A stretch of 64,000 bases of DNA from Notolepis coatsorum (lineage: Eukaryota > Chordata > Actinopteri > Aulopiformes > Paralepididae). The translations under genes were made by a program, and so were the position numbers. Below the pieces are notes generated by a model that was not told the DNA's origin, searched no databases, and saw only the letters and a list, made by a program, of their open reading frames with translations. This document shows, piece by piece, positions 54,359 to 64,000 of this stretch. Each line of letters begins with the position of its first letter. The first letter of the stretch is position 1. Location: assembly GCA_963971535.1 (NCBI GenBank), contig OZ020585.1, forward strand, positions 27,460,193 to 27,524,192. The letters are read 5' to 3'.

Positions 54359-55274
54359 TTAACCCTTTAATCGCCAAGGACGACTTTAGACGCCATTGCT
54401 CGCCATGCTTAATCTGCCAATGACGTCGTACAGCGTCTTTGAGATCAATATTTAAAAAATCTGTCATGGCAATCATATTTCACCCACGGAGACTTGAGAC
54501 TTGCTGTTGATCTCCTCTCAACTCTCCAACGGTTCAAGACCGCCATCTGGTGGCCGATCGGCGAATCGCCAAAACCGGAAGTGAGCGGCCGGAAGTGGTG
54601 CTCACCCATATTTCGGACTCCAGCTTGATACACTGGATAGCGATCCGTTGCCAATAAATCGATAAACAACATGATTTGGACGTATATAGTATTATACAAC
54701 CTGGAAATGGATCGCATGTATCAACATCCCATAATAGCGATCTTTCTGCTCCACGCTGATCACCCAACGGTCAGAGGAAGCTGCAGTGAGTTTCAGCTTG
54801 TTTGATTATTATTATCCATATAAACTGCTCTGATCTATGTATCGCCCATACTACAAATGATTTAACGTCGGCCACGGACTTATAAACCCCCCCCCCCCTC
54901 ACCAGCAGATGATGAGGCATGACGTTTAGGACCTTGTACAATTGAAATTTTTAATCTGACGTCAATCGGTATCAAACTACATTTGATGATCTAATATATG
55001 TATTTATGGCTATAACTCACGTTCTGCAGAAAACGATAAAAACATATTTATACTTTAGACCGTATTTTAGTATGAATATGTGAATGAAAAAGTAGAATGT
55101 TGCTACATCCTAAACGATAGATACTTGACGTTGAATGGGCCATAGTAATGTCAATTTAGCAATACAATTTAAAAAAGTTATAGCCCTGCAAAGAAGGGGA
55201 ACATCTCCATAGACAAATAGAGCTGGCAGAGGATGGTATAAGGATGGATATAAGCGTGGCAGAGAAAGGGTTAA
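54359..55274. mobile_element. piggyBac-like TTAA element (916 bp)
   Basis: The left TTAACCCTTTAATCGCCA and the right TGGCAGAGAAAGGGTTAA delimit it. It is the complete relative of the partial copy at 1-574 (reverse orientation). It contains GCCATCTGGTGGCCGATCGG and a C-run near 54887. No transposase. Confidence 0.78.
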
Positions 55275-56439
55275 AATAGCCACCGGGCTCCTTCCTACCA
55301 CGTCTATGGTTGCTGGTAGTGTTACATTTGTAATTAATGTTCCAGGTTGGCCACAATATGAATTCTTGCTAGGCTGATACAAATACTAGCTGGTGACATC
55401 GCGCCCCACATACAGGCAAATACAGCAGACCTGAACGGTGAAATCAAGACAGTGTAATGCCACAGATCATCTACACACGTTTCCGATTTGATGCCACAGG
55501 CATGCATGTGCTTGTAGTTGTACACGGGGTGAGACCTCACCGGCAAGCTTGTGTCGGTGTAGCATTGTGCAGCAAAGGTTCATGTTGTGGAAAAACTAAA
55601 CCATCAATCACAAATTACAAAATAAACTAACAGTATATAAGGTAGCAGGAGCACAACAGCAAGTTAAAGCGAGCGGCCACAGAGCAACTGCCATCACCAG
55701 TGAGATGACTGAGCAACCGCCACCACCAATGAGACAAGAAAGGATGAGCAAAAATACATGAAAAATGTAGTCAGAAATTACACATTCTAGGTTTTGATTC
55801 CTAGTTTTTAATATAATTGAAAAGCCTTTATACGGCTTACGGTCATGTGGACCCCAGGACTGGACATGGGGAGTAGGCGATTCCTTCCTCAGCACATCCT
55901 GTACCTTTCAGTCTGACCTACATCTTCCACTGTTCTGAGGTCAGTCAGACCTTACAAATATTGCTTGTTCTGAAGGAATATTCATTCTTGTTAGCAGCTA
56001 ATGGCAGCACCCAGTGATGCCGGTGGCTTGACAAAGTTGTTATTTATTTTGCATTATCCATCTTTGTATGCAATTATTAATATCCTGGTAGTTTCTAAAT
56101 ACAACAATACTGTCATCAGATGTAACCCATTAAAATTGCATGATCTTATAATAGCTGCAAAAATGACACAATGGAAATTAAATGTATTTTAAATATATGT
56201 GATGGAAATAGTGGCCATCTCTGCCTAAAAGTGAGCCAAATCAGTCTGTGGGACTTTTGATATTGTCCATCCAAATAAATAAATCAGTATTAAGTCCCTT
56301 TTGGGGCTGTATTGATTCATGGCTAGCCATGATGGGTGATAATAATAACAACGGTTATGGCTTATTTGAATGCAAAGCCAGCCACCATCTGAACATAATG
56401 ATGAGAAAATGAGAAAAGACTTGTCTAGTAGTCAACAAA
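55275..56439. other. scaf8 intron 1, no feature recognised
   Basis: Frames up to 95 residues (55608-55895 minus) have no motif. No repeat ends seen. Confidence 0.4.
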
Positions 56440-56656
56440 CAGTACTGTATTTGCAAATCTGGTATGTCATAAATGTATAGATGTAGCAGTACTGTCTAGC
56501 TGTATGTCATAATGTTATGTTGAATTGAAAATGGGAGACCCTGATGTAAACAAGACGAAAGTCTTTGTCTGGTCTGCATCCCCTTAACAATTGTGTGTAT
56601 TGAGCTGTACTGTACCCATTCTGCAATCTGTTAATAAAATGTTCAATCAATCAATC
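56440..56656 (+). mobile_element. retroposon 3' tail ending in (ATCA)n
   Basis: It carries CAGTACTGTATTTGCAAATC through CTGTTAATAAAATGTTCAATC to ATCA repeats. It is nearly identical to the 3' half of 21894-22328. Confidence 0.7.
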
Positions 56657-57398
56657 AAAACAGATTACAAATGAGTTGTAGTGTTGCAAAAACAGATGGT
56701 TTGTGTTGCTACTGTACGGCCATTTATATACTAGTAGTAGCAAACAATAAACAATAGCTAACAGCATAATATTATTAGCGTTAGTTGCCACTGGTGACCG
56801 TAACGTTGTGTGCATCTCGACTATATGGCGCCCAGATCTCGATGCATTGCAACGATTTGTCTTCTAACGTTACAAAGGTTTTGCGCAGCGCATCATGTAA
56901 CGTTAGTTAGCTACACATTAGCCCGCTAACGTTACATATTATTGTTCAACTAACGACGAGGTTCGCCGGAATAAAGTCAGAGCAACAAGACACATAATGC
57001 AGTCAGCAGCCATCATCAGAACTGGGCCTCTAGTTCAGGAGAGCCGGGCTGACGACGAATCAACGCGAATTGAGATATTCGGTTCGTTAGTGCTAACTAG
57101 CTAATGTAACGTTTGCTCATTAGTTAGCAAGTTAACGTTACCTAGTATCTATATAGCTAAGCGATATTGTTGTAAAGTTAATAATCACATCATAACCCAT
57201 CCAGTAAACACCCTGTTCGGCGAACATAAAACCGGTTGTGTGAGAGAAAGAGAATGCGGCCTTGTGTGTTGACGGCCCTCTTCTTGTTGTCTGCTAGCTA
57301 AATGCTAATGCTAATGTTAGCTCGGGGCCAACCTTCCAACCTTCTTGTTTTTAACGTTACCACTTTTACATTCCAAATGTAAGCAACTCAAGACAAAC
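56657..57398. other. scaf8 intron 1, 5' part
   Basis: Rich in CTAACGTTA and TTAGCTA-type palindromes, common in fish intergenic and promoter-proximal DNA. It ends at the exon 1 donor. Confidence 0.45.
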
Positions 57399-57428
57399 CT
57401 CGCCGTTAAAATGTTTGACGGCCTCCAT
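57399..57428 (-). CDS. scaf8: scaf8 coding exon 1 (start codon, residues 1-10)
   Basis: ATGGAGGCCGTCAAACATTT begins the exon, encoding MEAVKHFNGE with donor GGCGAG|GTTTGT. Human SCAF8 begins MEAVKTFNSE, so this is the authentic start. Phase 0 joins to LYSLNEYK in exon 2. The MDAVNAFNQE start of SCAF4 is different. The 5' UTR extends rightwards into a GC-rich region with CTG-type repeats. Confidence 0.93.
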
Positions 57429-57680
57429 GGTGCTGCTGCTGTATTTGGGCTCGCAGTTGGTTGAAATGTTTATATTGTTGTGTTCTCCTCAAGGACCGGC
57501 TGAGACGACATGCATGCTGCTCGAGGTGCAGTGAGATGGTGGAGAGACGACTCTGCTGCCAATATGGCGCCGCGCGCACAACCCACTGAAACCAGAGACC
57601 AGCGCCCCCCGGTGGCGAGACGAAGGTAGTAGAGACCAGCGCCCCCCAGTGGCGATACCAAGGGCGCTGCAATTTCCTAC
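57429..57680 (-). promoter_or_regulatory. scaf8: scaf8 5' UTR and likely promoter
   Basis: GC-rich with CpGs (GGCGCCGCGCGC at 57567-57578). A YY1-like AATATGGCGCC on the plus strand at 57561 is typical of TATA-less housekeeping promoters. No TATA box was seen. A 37-bp tandem repeat with CTCF-like motifs lies at its outer edge. The transcription start is not determined. Confidence 0.55.
57599..57655 (-). promoter_or_regulatory. two tandem CTCF-like motifs
   Basis: CCAGCGCCCCCCGGTGGCGA (57599-57618) and CCAGCGCCCCCCAGTGGCGA (57636-57655), 37 bp apart. On the minus strand they read GCCACCGGGGGGCGCTGG and GCCACTGGGGGGCGCTGG, one base from the CCAC(C/T)AGGGGGCGCT CTCF core. Confidence 0.5.
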
Positions 57681-57689
57681 TTCTCAAGA

Positions 57690-57890
57690 TTCAAGAGGTT
57701 TATTTGTCACATAATTATGATACCAGGCAGGCAGGGCATACAGTGAAATGCGGGTGGCCATGCCCGCTTTGATTGTGCAATAATACTAAATAATAAAATA
57801 GACATAATAAACAGGTAATCAAATAGACATAAAATAGGCATGATAAAATAGACATGCTAAAGTCCTGAGATATGCAATATACAATGTTAG
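57690..57890. mobile_element. dispersed retroposon-like fragment
   Basis: CAAGATTCAAGAGGTTTATT, then CAGGGCATACAGTGAAATGC and a run of ATAAAATAGACAT repeats. This is a familiar fish dispersed sequence; no borders were determined. Confidence 0.45.
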
Positions 57891-57892
57891 CT

Positions 57893-58290
57893 ATTGATTG
57901 ATTGAAAACTTTTATTAACAGATTTCAGAATGGGTACAAACAATACAGTACAGCTCAATACACACAATTGTTAAGGTGATGCAGACCGAAAGACTTTCGT
58001 CTTGTTTACATCAGGGTCCCCCATTTTCAATTCATCATAACATATATGACATACACGACATACAGATAGACAGTACTGCTACATCTATACATTTATGACA
58101 TACCAGATTTACAAATACAGTACCGTTTGTGATACAAAAAGAGTCTAAAAAAGAGAGTATATACATTTGACGTAGAAACTGTACATTGGAGGAGGTTGGC
58201 TAGGTGGGGTGGGGGAACTGTACATTGGAGGTGATTTGGTGGGTTGGTAGACAGGGTGGGGGAAACTGTACAAGCAAAACTGTACATTGG
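57893..58290 (-). mobile_element. retroposon 3' tail, reverse copy
   Basis: It begins at GATTGATTGAAAAC (tail) and runs back through GACTTTCGTCTTGTTTACAT to GTAGAAACTGTACATTGGAG. This is the reverse of 21894-22328 over nearly its full length. Confidence 0.7.
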
Positions 58291-58479
58291 AATATCGACA
58301 AAACCTTACTTGGTCCCAAGAAGAGGGTCTCGTGTATGGATGGCTACGGATTAAGGCACTGGGTCCTATGTACTGTACACTACTATACAATATACAGTTT
58401 TTACTCTATATCCTTATGCTATACTTGCTATTTCTAAACTATACTATACAAGAACCACATCAGTCCTTTCCTTAAAGTG

Positions 58480-58660
58480 ACCTTTATTTTCCTCGTTCCT
58501 TTAGTGTCCTTTCCATTTAGTTTAAAGTGACCGTTTGTGTGTGAGCGAATGCAGCATGTGTGTTGTGTACGTGTATGTGTGTGCTCATATGTACTTGTGT
58601 GTGGAGAGTTCAGTGTTGAATGTTCTGATGGCCTGGGGGAAGAAGCTTCTGTAAAAAGAA
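58480..58660. repeat. GT-rich stretch with dispersed fish repeat phrase
   Basis: Degenerate GTGTGT text is followed by GTTCTGATGGCCTGGGGGAA GAAGCTTCTG, a phrase I recall from dispersed retroelements in fish. Borders unclear. Confidence 0.35.
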
Positions 58661-58699
58661 AAAAAAGGTACTGCAAGTCATAAAAAGCACAGTACATTT

Positions 58700-60700
<2,001 letters not shown>

Positions 60701-60901
60701 TTATAAACTAGTCTCTACCACTGGAGCAGCGATGGCTGCGGCTGCTGTCGTCTCCTGCTCTGCTGCCCCCTGCTGGCCATTTCTGAGACAGATCTCCTGT
60801 AGCAGGGGTGAGTTGGCGTCCTTCCACTGTTTGAATCGGTCAGAGTTGAGCCCCGGGTCTGACAGTACCTGCTCTATGGCCTGCAGGTCTGTCTCTTTAG
60901 A
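60701..60901 (-). CDS. ipcef1: ipcef1 terminal coding exon
   Basis: IPCEF1 (the CNK3 C-terminal half) is a PH-domain adaptor acting with cytohesin ARF exchange factors. This last exon encodes 66 residues and TAA. The acceptor is TTTGGTCCAG|TCT. It starts SKETDLQAIEQVLSDPGL, then RFKQWKDANSPLLQEIC, matching the conserved C-terminal helical region (human IPCEF1: CKEHDLAMINQLLDDPKL, REWK). An Ala-rich linker precedes the C-terminus VETSL, a class I PDZ-ligand pattern (T-x-L); recalled CNKSR2 ends ETHV and IPCEF1 ENSI. The phase 0 junction follows LNSTLK. Confidence 0.92.
   Translation of the reverse strand, partial: SKETDLQAIEQVLSDPGLNSDRFKQWKDANSPLLQEICLRNGQQGAAEQETTAAAAIAAPVVETSL
60763..60778 (-). 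promoter_or_regulatory. CTCF-like motif inside ipcef1 exon
   Basis: The minus strand reads GGCCAGCAGGGGGCAG, an excellent match to the CTCF core (CCA..AGGGGGCAG), within codons for NGQQGA. It has the same orientation as the pair at 57599-57655. Confidence 0.45.
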
Positions 60902-61355
60902 CTGGACCAAAGGAGACCAGAGAGAGAAGGAGACCAGAGAGAAGAGATGAGTGTGAGAAAATAAATAAAACCTTTCTTGTCCCCCCCCCCACTCTGTCCT
61001 TAGTAGGTTATATATTCATTGTAGGCTACTTTTTATTTTTAGCTACTTATTCTCAGGAGTCTTGGGCATTGTTGATATACCCTCAGCATTCCTCATTTTG
61101 CCTTCTTGCTATGTTGTTGGCACAAGAATGTGAACTAATTCTACCTTTGCACTCGTTCTAAAATTGCCTGCTATAAATACGTAAAAGGCCGACATGAAGG
61201 TAACCACAAAGTGCAACAACTCAAAAACAAACAAACATCTCCCAGAACTAATTGGGTTTTTGTTACCTCTACTTTGATGACGGATTATATATGGACCAAA
61301 CATTTAGTGATGGAAAAATATACACACATAAGAATTTACGAAGCAGATCTTCTAC

Positions 61356-61546
61356 CTTTAGCGTGCTATTGAGGGCCCTGATGAGGTGCAGCTTGTTGTT
61401 GACGGTCTGGTTTTTACAGCGTTTTATAAAGGAGGCCCTGAAGTCCCTCTTGGTGGATGGCTTACGGTCCCCTATCGGCGAGAGGCTGGCCTGCTTCAGC
61501 CGGATGTAGAGCTTCTCCATCTCATCTGAGCTGCTGTCTTGGTCTC
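61356..61546 (-). CDS. ipcef1: ipcef1 penultimate coding exon
   Basis: 191 nt: two bases completing a split Gly codon, then 63 codons. The acceptor is TTCTCATAG|GAG and the donor CTAAAG|GTAGAA. The peptide contains DQDSSSDEMEKLYIRLKQ, ASLSPIGDRKPSTKRDF, SFIKRCKNQTVNNKLH and IRALNSTLK. Human IPCEF1 has DDEMEKLYKSLEQASLSPLG, DRRPSTKKELRKSF, VKRCKN and RTLNSTLK in the same order, and CNKSR2 a more distant version (STKMEYKLSFIKRCND). This is the strongest diagnostic exon for the gene. Confidence 0.95.
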
Positions 61547-61659
61547 CTATGAGAAAAGAAGACACGGTTATAATTGTAACTTCACCAGACGTGCTATACC
61601 CGTGCTACTCAAGCTGTTCCGAGACTGTACTGACACACTGTATTGGTTCCACAAAACCA

Positions 61660-61770
61660 AAAGGCAAGGCTCATTTTATTTATATAGCACATTTCATACA
61701 CAGGCAATTCATAGTGCTTCACATAAAATGTATACAAAGGAAAGAGCATAAAAAAGATTAAAGAGCATTT
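61660..61770. repeat. dispersed fish repeat fragment
   Basis: TTTATTTATATAGCACATTT, then CACAGGCAATTCATAGTGCT and an A-rich AAAGAGCAT repeat. Common fish retroposon-derived text; intronic in ipcef1. Confidence 0.45.
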
Positions 61771-61837
61771 TAGAGTCAATAGAGTTAAAAGTGGTTAAGT
61801 GGTATTTTTCTGTTTGTTCAAATAAGTGGCCTACATG

Positions 61838-62168
61838 TTAAAATAATAGCTCTACACTCCCGACAGCCATCATTGATATCGAGTGTTTGGTCAGTAACAT
61901 GGGTCTCCCAGTCCCTCCTGCTCTGCAGTAAACAGAACATTTAATCTTCTGAAAGTTCCCACTTTATTCAATCAGGAGAGAGAACTAAAAACAAGTTTAA
62001 AGCAAATATGTGCTTGAGTTGAAACTAGTAAAATAATATGCAAGTGCAGTAAGCTAATTTGGCTTCATAAGATTAACTGAAATAAGTGTTAAAAAAAAAA
62101 GTAAAACCCATGTTACTGACCAAACACACTATATCAGTGATGGCTCTTGGAATGTAGAGCTATTTAAA
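61838..62168. mobile_element. long-TIR MITE (uninterrupted relative of 15265-19342)
   Basis: The left AATAGCTCTACACTCCCGAC and the right TCTTGGAATGTAGAGCTATT start inverted arms that both contain TGTTTGGTCAGTAACATGGG. Length about 330 bp. It lies in an ipcef1 intron. Confidence 0.7.
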
Positions 62169-62211
62169 ACGTACAGCATCTTTAGCAAAGGCGGAAAATG
62201 ACGTTTTTTAA

Positions 62212-62403
62212 AACAAATCTAAGATTTATTTGAGTGTTTTTACAGCTTCCACTTTATGGCCATACAAGACCGACAGAGAGGGAGAACGAGAAAAAAAGTG
62301 GGGAGGACATGCGACAAATGATCCCCCGGGAGTAAGAGGCGAACCCGGGACGGCCGCGTAGGTGTGCGAGGCACTATGCGGTGCGCCACGAGGGTGCCCG
62401 AAC
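62212..62403 (-). mobile_element. tRNA-derived SINE
   Basis: The minus strand begins GGGCACCCTCGTGGCGCACC, with a B-box CGGGTTCGCCTC and a pyrimidine-rich body like 3867-4067. A 14-bp target duplication ATGACGTTTTTTAA lies at 62198-62211 and 62404-62417. It is intronic in ipcef1 and in the same orientation as the gene. Confidence 0.85.
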
Positions 62404-62417
62404 ATGACGTTTTTTAA

Positions 62418-63375
62418 CATATTTTTGAGTTGGGGCTGATCCAAGATCAGTGTCGCCTACACAGTACATCTCTCCACCAAATACCTCCATGACAAATTCC
62501 AACAGTAGGACAATTGACCCATCTGAAACTCTGCCCTCTTTTCTTGATCCTCCAATCACAACGGTTGCTTTCCTCAGACCAACAAAGTGCCTTGTGTGTG
62601 ACATACATGAGCCAGGCGTGGCCATCAAACAGACAAGGGTCTGGCAAAGCAACATAAAAGGATCGAAATAAAAGAGGGCAGAGTGCGAGTTCATTATGAC
62701 ACAACCTAAGAAACAAGTCGGGGGGAAAAAACAGGATCTTCTGGTATTTTGGTCCGTCTTACGTAAAGCCTGACAAGCTCTGAGCCAGGATGCGTAGGCG
62801 CTAGGCAGAGGCCAGCAGACTTTCCTTCAAGTGCTGCTATTTTACCATCAGGCTGGATGTGTTGGCTAATACAGACGCAAGATGGCGTTACACAAGAACA
62901 CAGAAACGGGAAGCGTGCTCTCTACACATGTCTTTATACCAGAACTCTTTGCTTAATACAGGTGGAAATTGTGGAGGGAAGTGGGGAAAAAAAGGTTCAG
63001 CAATTTCCTTGATGTCAGAGAAAATGTAATCTATGACCAGAAGCCATAGTCAACTAGCCATATTTGACTCATATTATACTGACATTGAAAGTAAAGATGT
63101 GTTTATGCTTGTCTAAGTGTATGTCTTGTACTGAACTTGGACGTCAATGTTAGTTCCTGTGTACCATGTGTATCAGTCTGCAGTGGGAACATTTGTTGCG
63201 TTATGTATATCTATCAGCACCAAATGACGTTGCACGTTCACTGTACAAATGCACTAAAAAGAGATAGATTCAAACAAAATTAAACAATCAGGTTATCAAA
63301 AAAAAATCCACATGATTCACTCAACCCTGCACCATTCATAGTAGTAGAAACTACACCAATGCTGAGCAGCCTCAC
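62418..63375. other. ipcef1: ipcef1 intron, no feature recognised
   Basis: No repeat ends or motifs seen. The frames at 62374-62716 on the minus strand have no splice or family support. Confidence 0.45.
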
Positions 63376-63769
63376 CTTCATCAGCTGCACCTGGAGCAGA
63401 CCCCTGTGTTTGGCCCTCAGCAGTGGGGTGTTCTTCCCTCGCTCCGGTCTCCTGGGAGTCTTGGGGCACCTGAGGGTCTCCTGAGGGCTCCTGTAGGAGA
63501 GTCTCCTCTAGGAGGGTCTCCTCTTCTACTTCTACCTCCTCCTCCTCCTCTTCTTGCGGTGGTTGATGATGCGTGTGCACCTGCACTGAGCACACCACGG
63601 TCGTCTCCCCAGCAGCGGGAGAGGCCTGCGAGACCAGGTCCAACCAGGACTGCCGGTGCTTGGCCAGCGAGGAGGCGGAGCCCTGTGATGTCATGGTGCT
63701 GACGGGCGATGGGAGGGAGCCGTTGGCTTCACTGGGGAGCAGGGTGGAGTAAGGCGGAGGAAGGGCGCC
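63376..63769 (-). CDS. ipcef1: ipcef1 internal coding exon (linker)
   Basis: 394 nt, phase 0 start (TTTCTCCCAG|GGC), ending one base into a Gly codon (GATGAAG|GTGAGG), which fits the next exon exactly. It encodes 131 residues. The start GALPPPYSTLLPSEANGS contains a PPxY-type WW ligand, comparable to SPPPPYDTYP in CNKSR2. Next come SLAKHRQSWLDLVSQ (RRSWQDL in CNKSR2), VVCSVQVHTHHQ (FAVQVHSP in IPCEF1), a Glu-rich run (QEEEEEEVEVEEE) and a Gln/Pro/Glu-rich tail ending GAADE. The PH domain must lie in exons beyond 64000. Confidence 0.9.
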
Positions 63770-64000
63770 CTGGGAGAAACAAACACATGCGGTCAAAACA
63801 AGCGGAGAGCCGTCGGAGGAAAGGCAAGCAGAAGTGGAATCGTCAATACAAGCCCTTCTGGTCGGGCACGGCCAGTGGAGCGAGATCTTGTGTGTGAACA
63901 GGAAATATAAGGCTACAGTCTCATAACTAGAGCAGCCCACAAAGTTTTTTTTTTTGATCCACTTTTTCTCCCATTTTTCTCCCATCCCAATTTTCATATC

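Noticed and set aside
60701-63769. Assignment to cnksr2 rather than ipcef1
   Set aside because: DEMEKLY, RKPSTK, RCKN and LNSTLK match recalled IPCEF1 more closely than CNKSR2, and scaf8 is the neighbour expected in 6q25-type synteny; a cnksr2-like paralogue is not wholly excluded.
63406-63897. Plus-strand Pro/Ser-rich frames
   Set aside because: They are antisense shadows of the ipcef1 exon 63376-63769 and its upstream intron.

Overview
This window is teleost fish nuclear DNA. It contains spliced vertebrate genes with GT-AG introns, tRNA-derived SINEs, LINE 3' ends, dense hAT and piggyBac-like MITEs and long dinucleotide repeats. Nothing prokaryotic or viral was seen.

Host genes: two genes lie on the minus strand, head to tail. 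(1) scaf8 (SR-related CTD-associated factor 8): its first four coding exons are at 57399-57428, 51738-51821, 5955-5999 and 4113-4274. Together they encode residues 1-107, most of the RNA polymerase II CTD-interacting domain (CID). The next exon lies left of base 1. Intron 2 spans about 45.7 kb and holds most of the repeats. (2) The 3' end of ipcef1 (the CNK3/IPCEF1 C-terminal half): coding exons at 63376-63769, 61356-61546 and 60701-60901, ending in a class I PDZ-ligand-type C-terminus. A perfect (TG)328 repeat starts 76 bp past the stop, probably inside the 3' UTR. The ipcef1 3' end faces the scaf8 promoter, where a 37-bp tandem repeat carries two CTCF-like motifs.

Repeats: 1-4.1 kb holds a piggyBac-like partial copy, hATs and a tRNA-SINE beside scaf8 exon 4. 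4.7-14 kb holds nested hATs, a 627-bp fold-back element, a split hAT transposase pseudogene and a Charlie-like hAT. 14-24 kb holds two deep nests; the 15265-19342 nest is four levels deep and its innermost element carries two opposed tRNA-like sequences. 24-37 kb holds a LINE 3' end split by a hAT, hATs with shared cores, and piggyBac-like elements with hATs inside them. 39-55 kb is sparser, with large stretches of ordinary intron. 56-58 kb holds retroposon tails around the scaf8 promoter.

Main pattern: 24 hAT-type elements can be delimited, almost all by matching 8-bp target-site duplications. They carry many different termini, each with its own palindromic subterminal motif, and several with unrelated termini share a homologous core. 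A second group is five full-length TTAA-flanked elements of uniform size (about 0.92-0.95 kb), plus a partial copy; four of the five carry a splice-donor-like site. All matches were made by eye; no alignment or database search was run.
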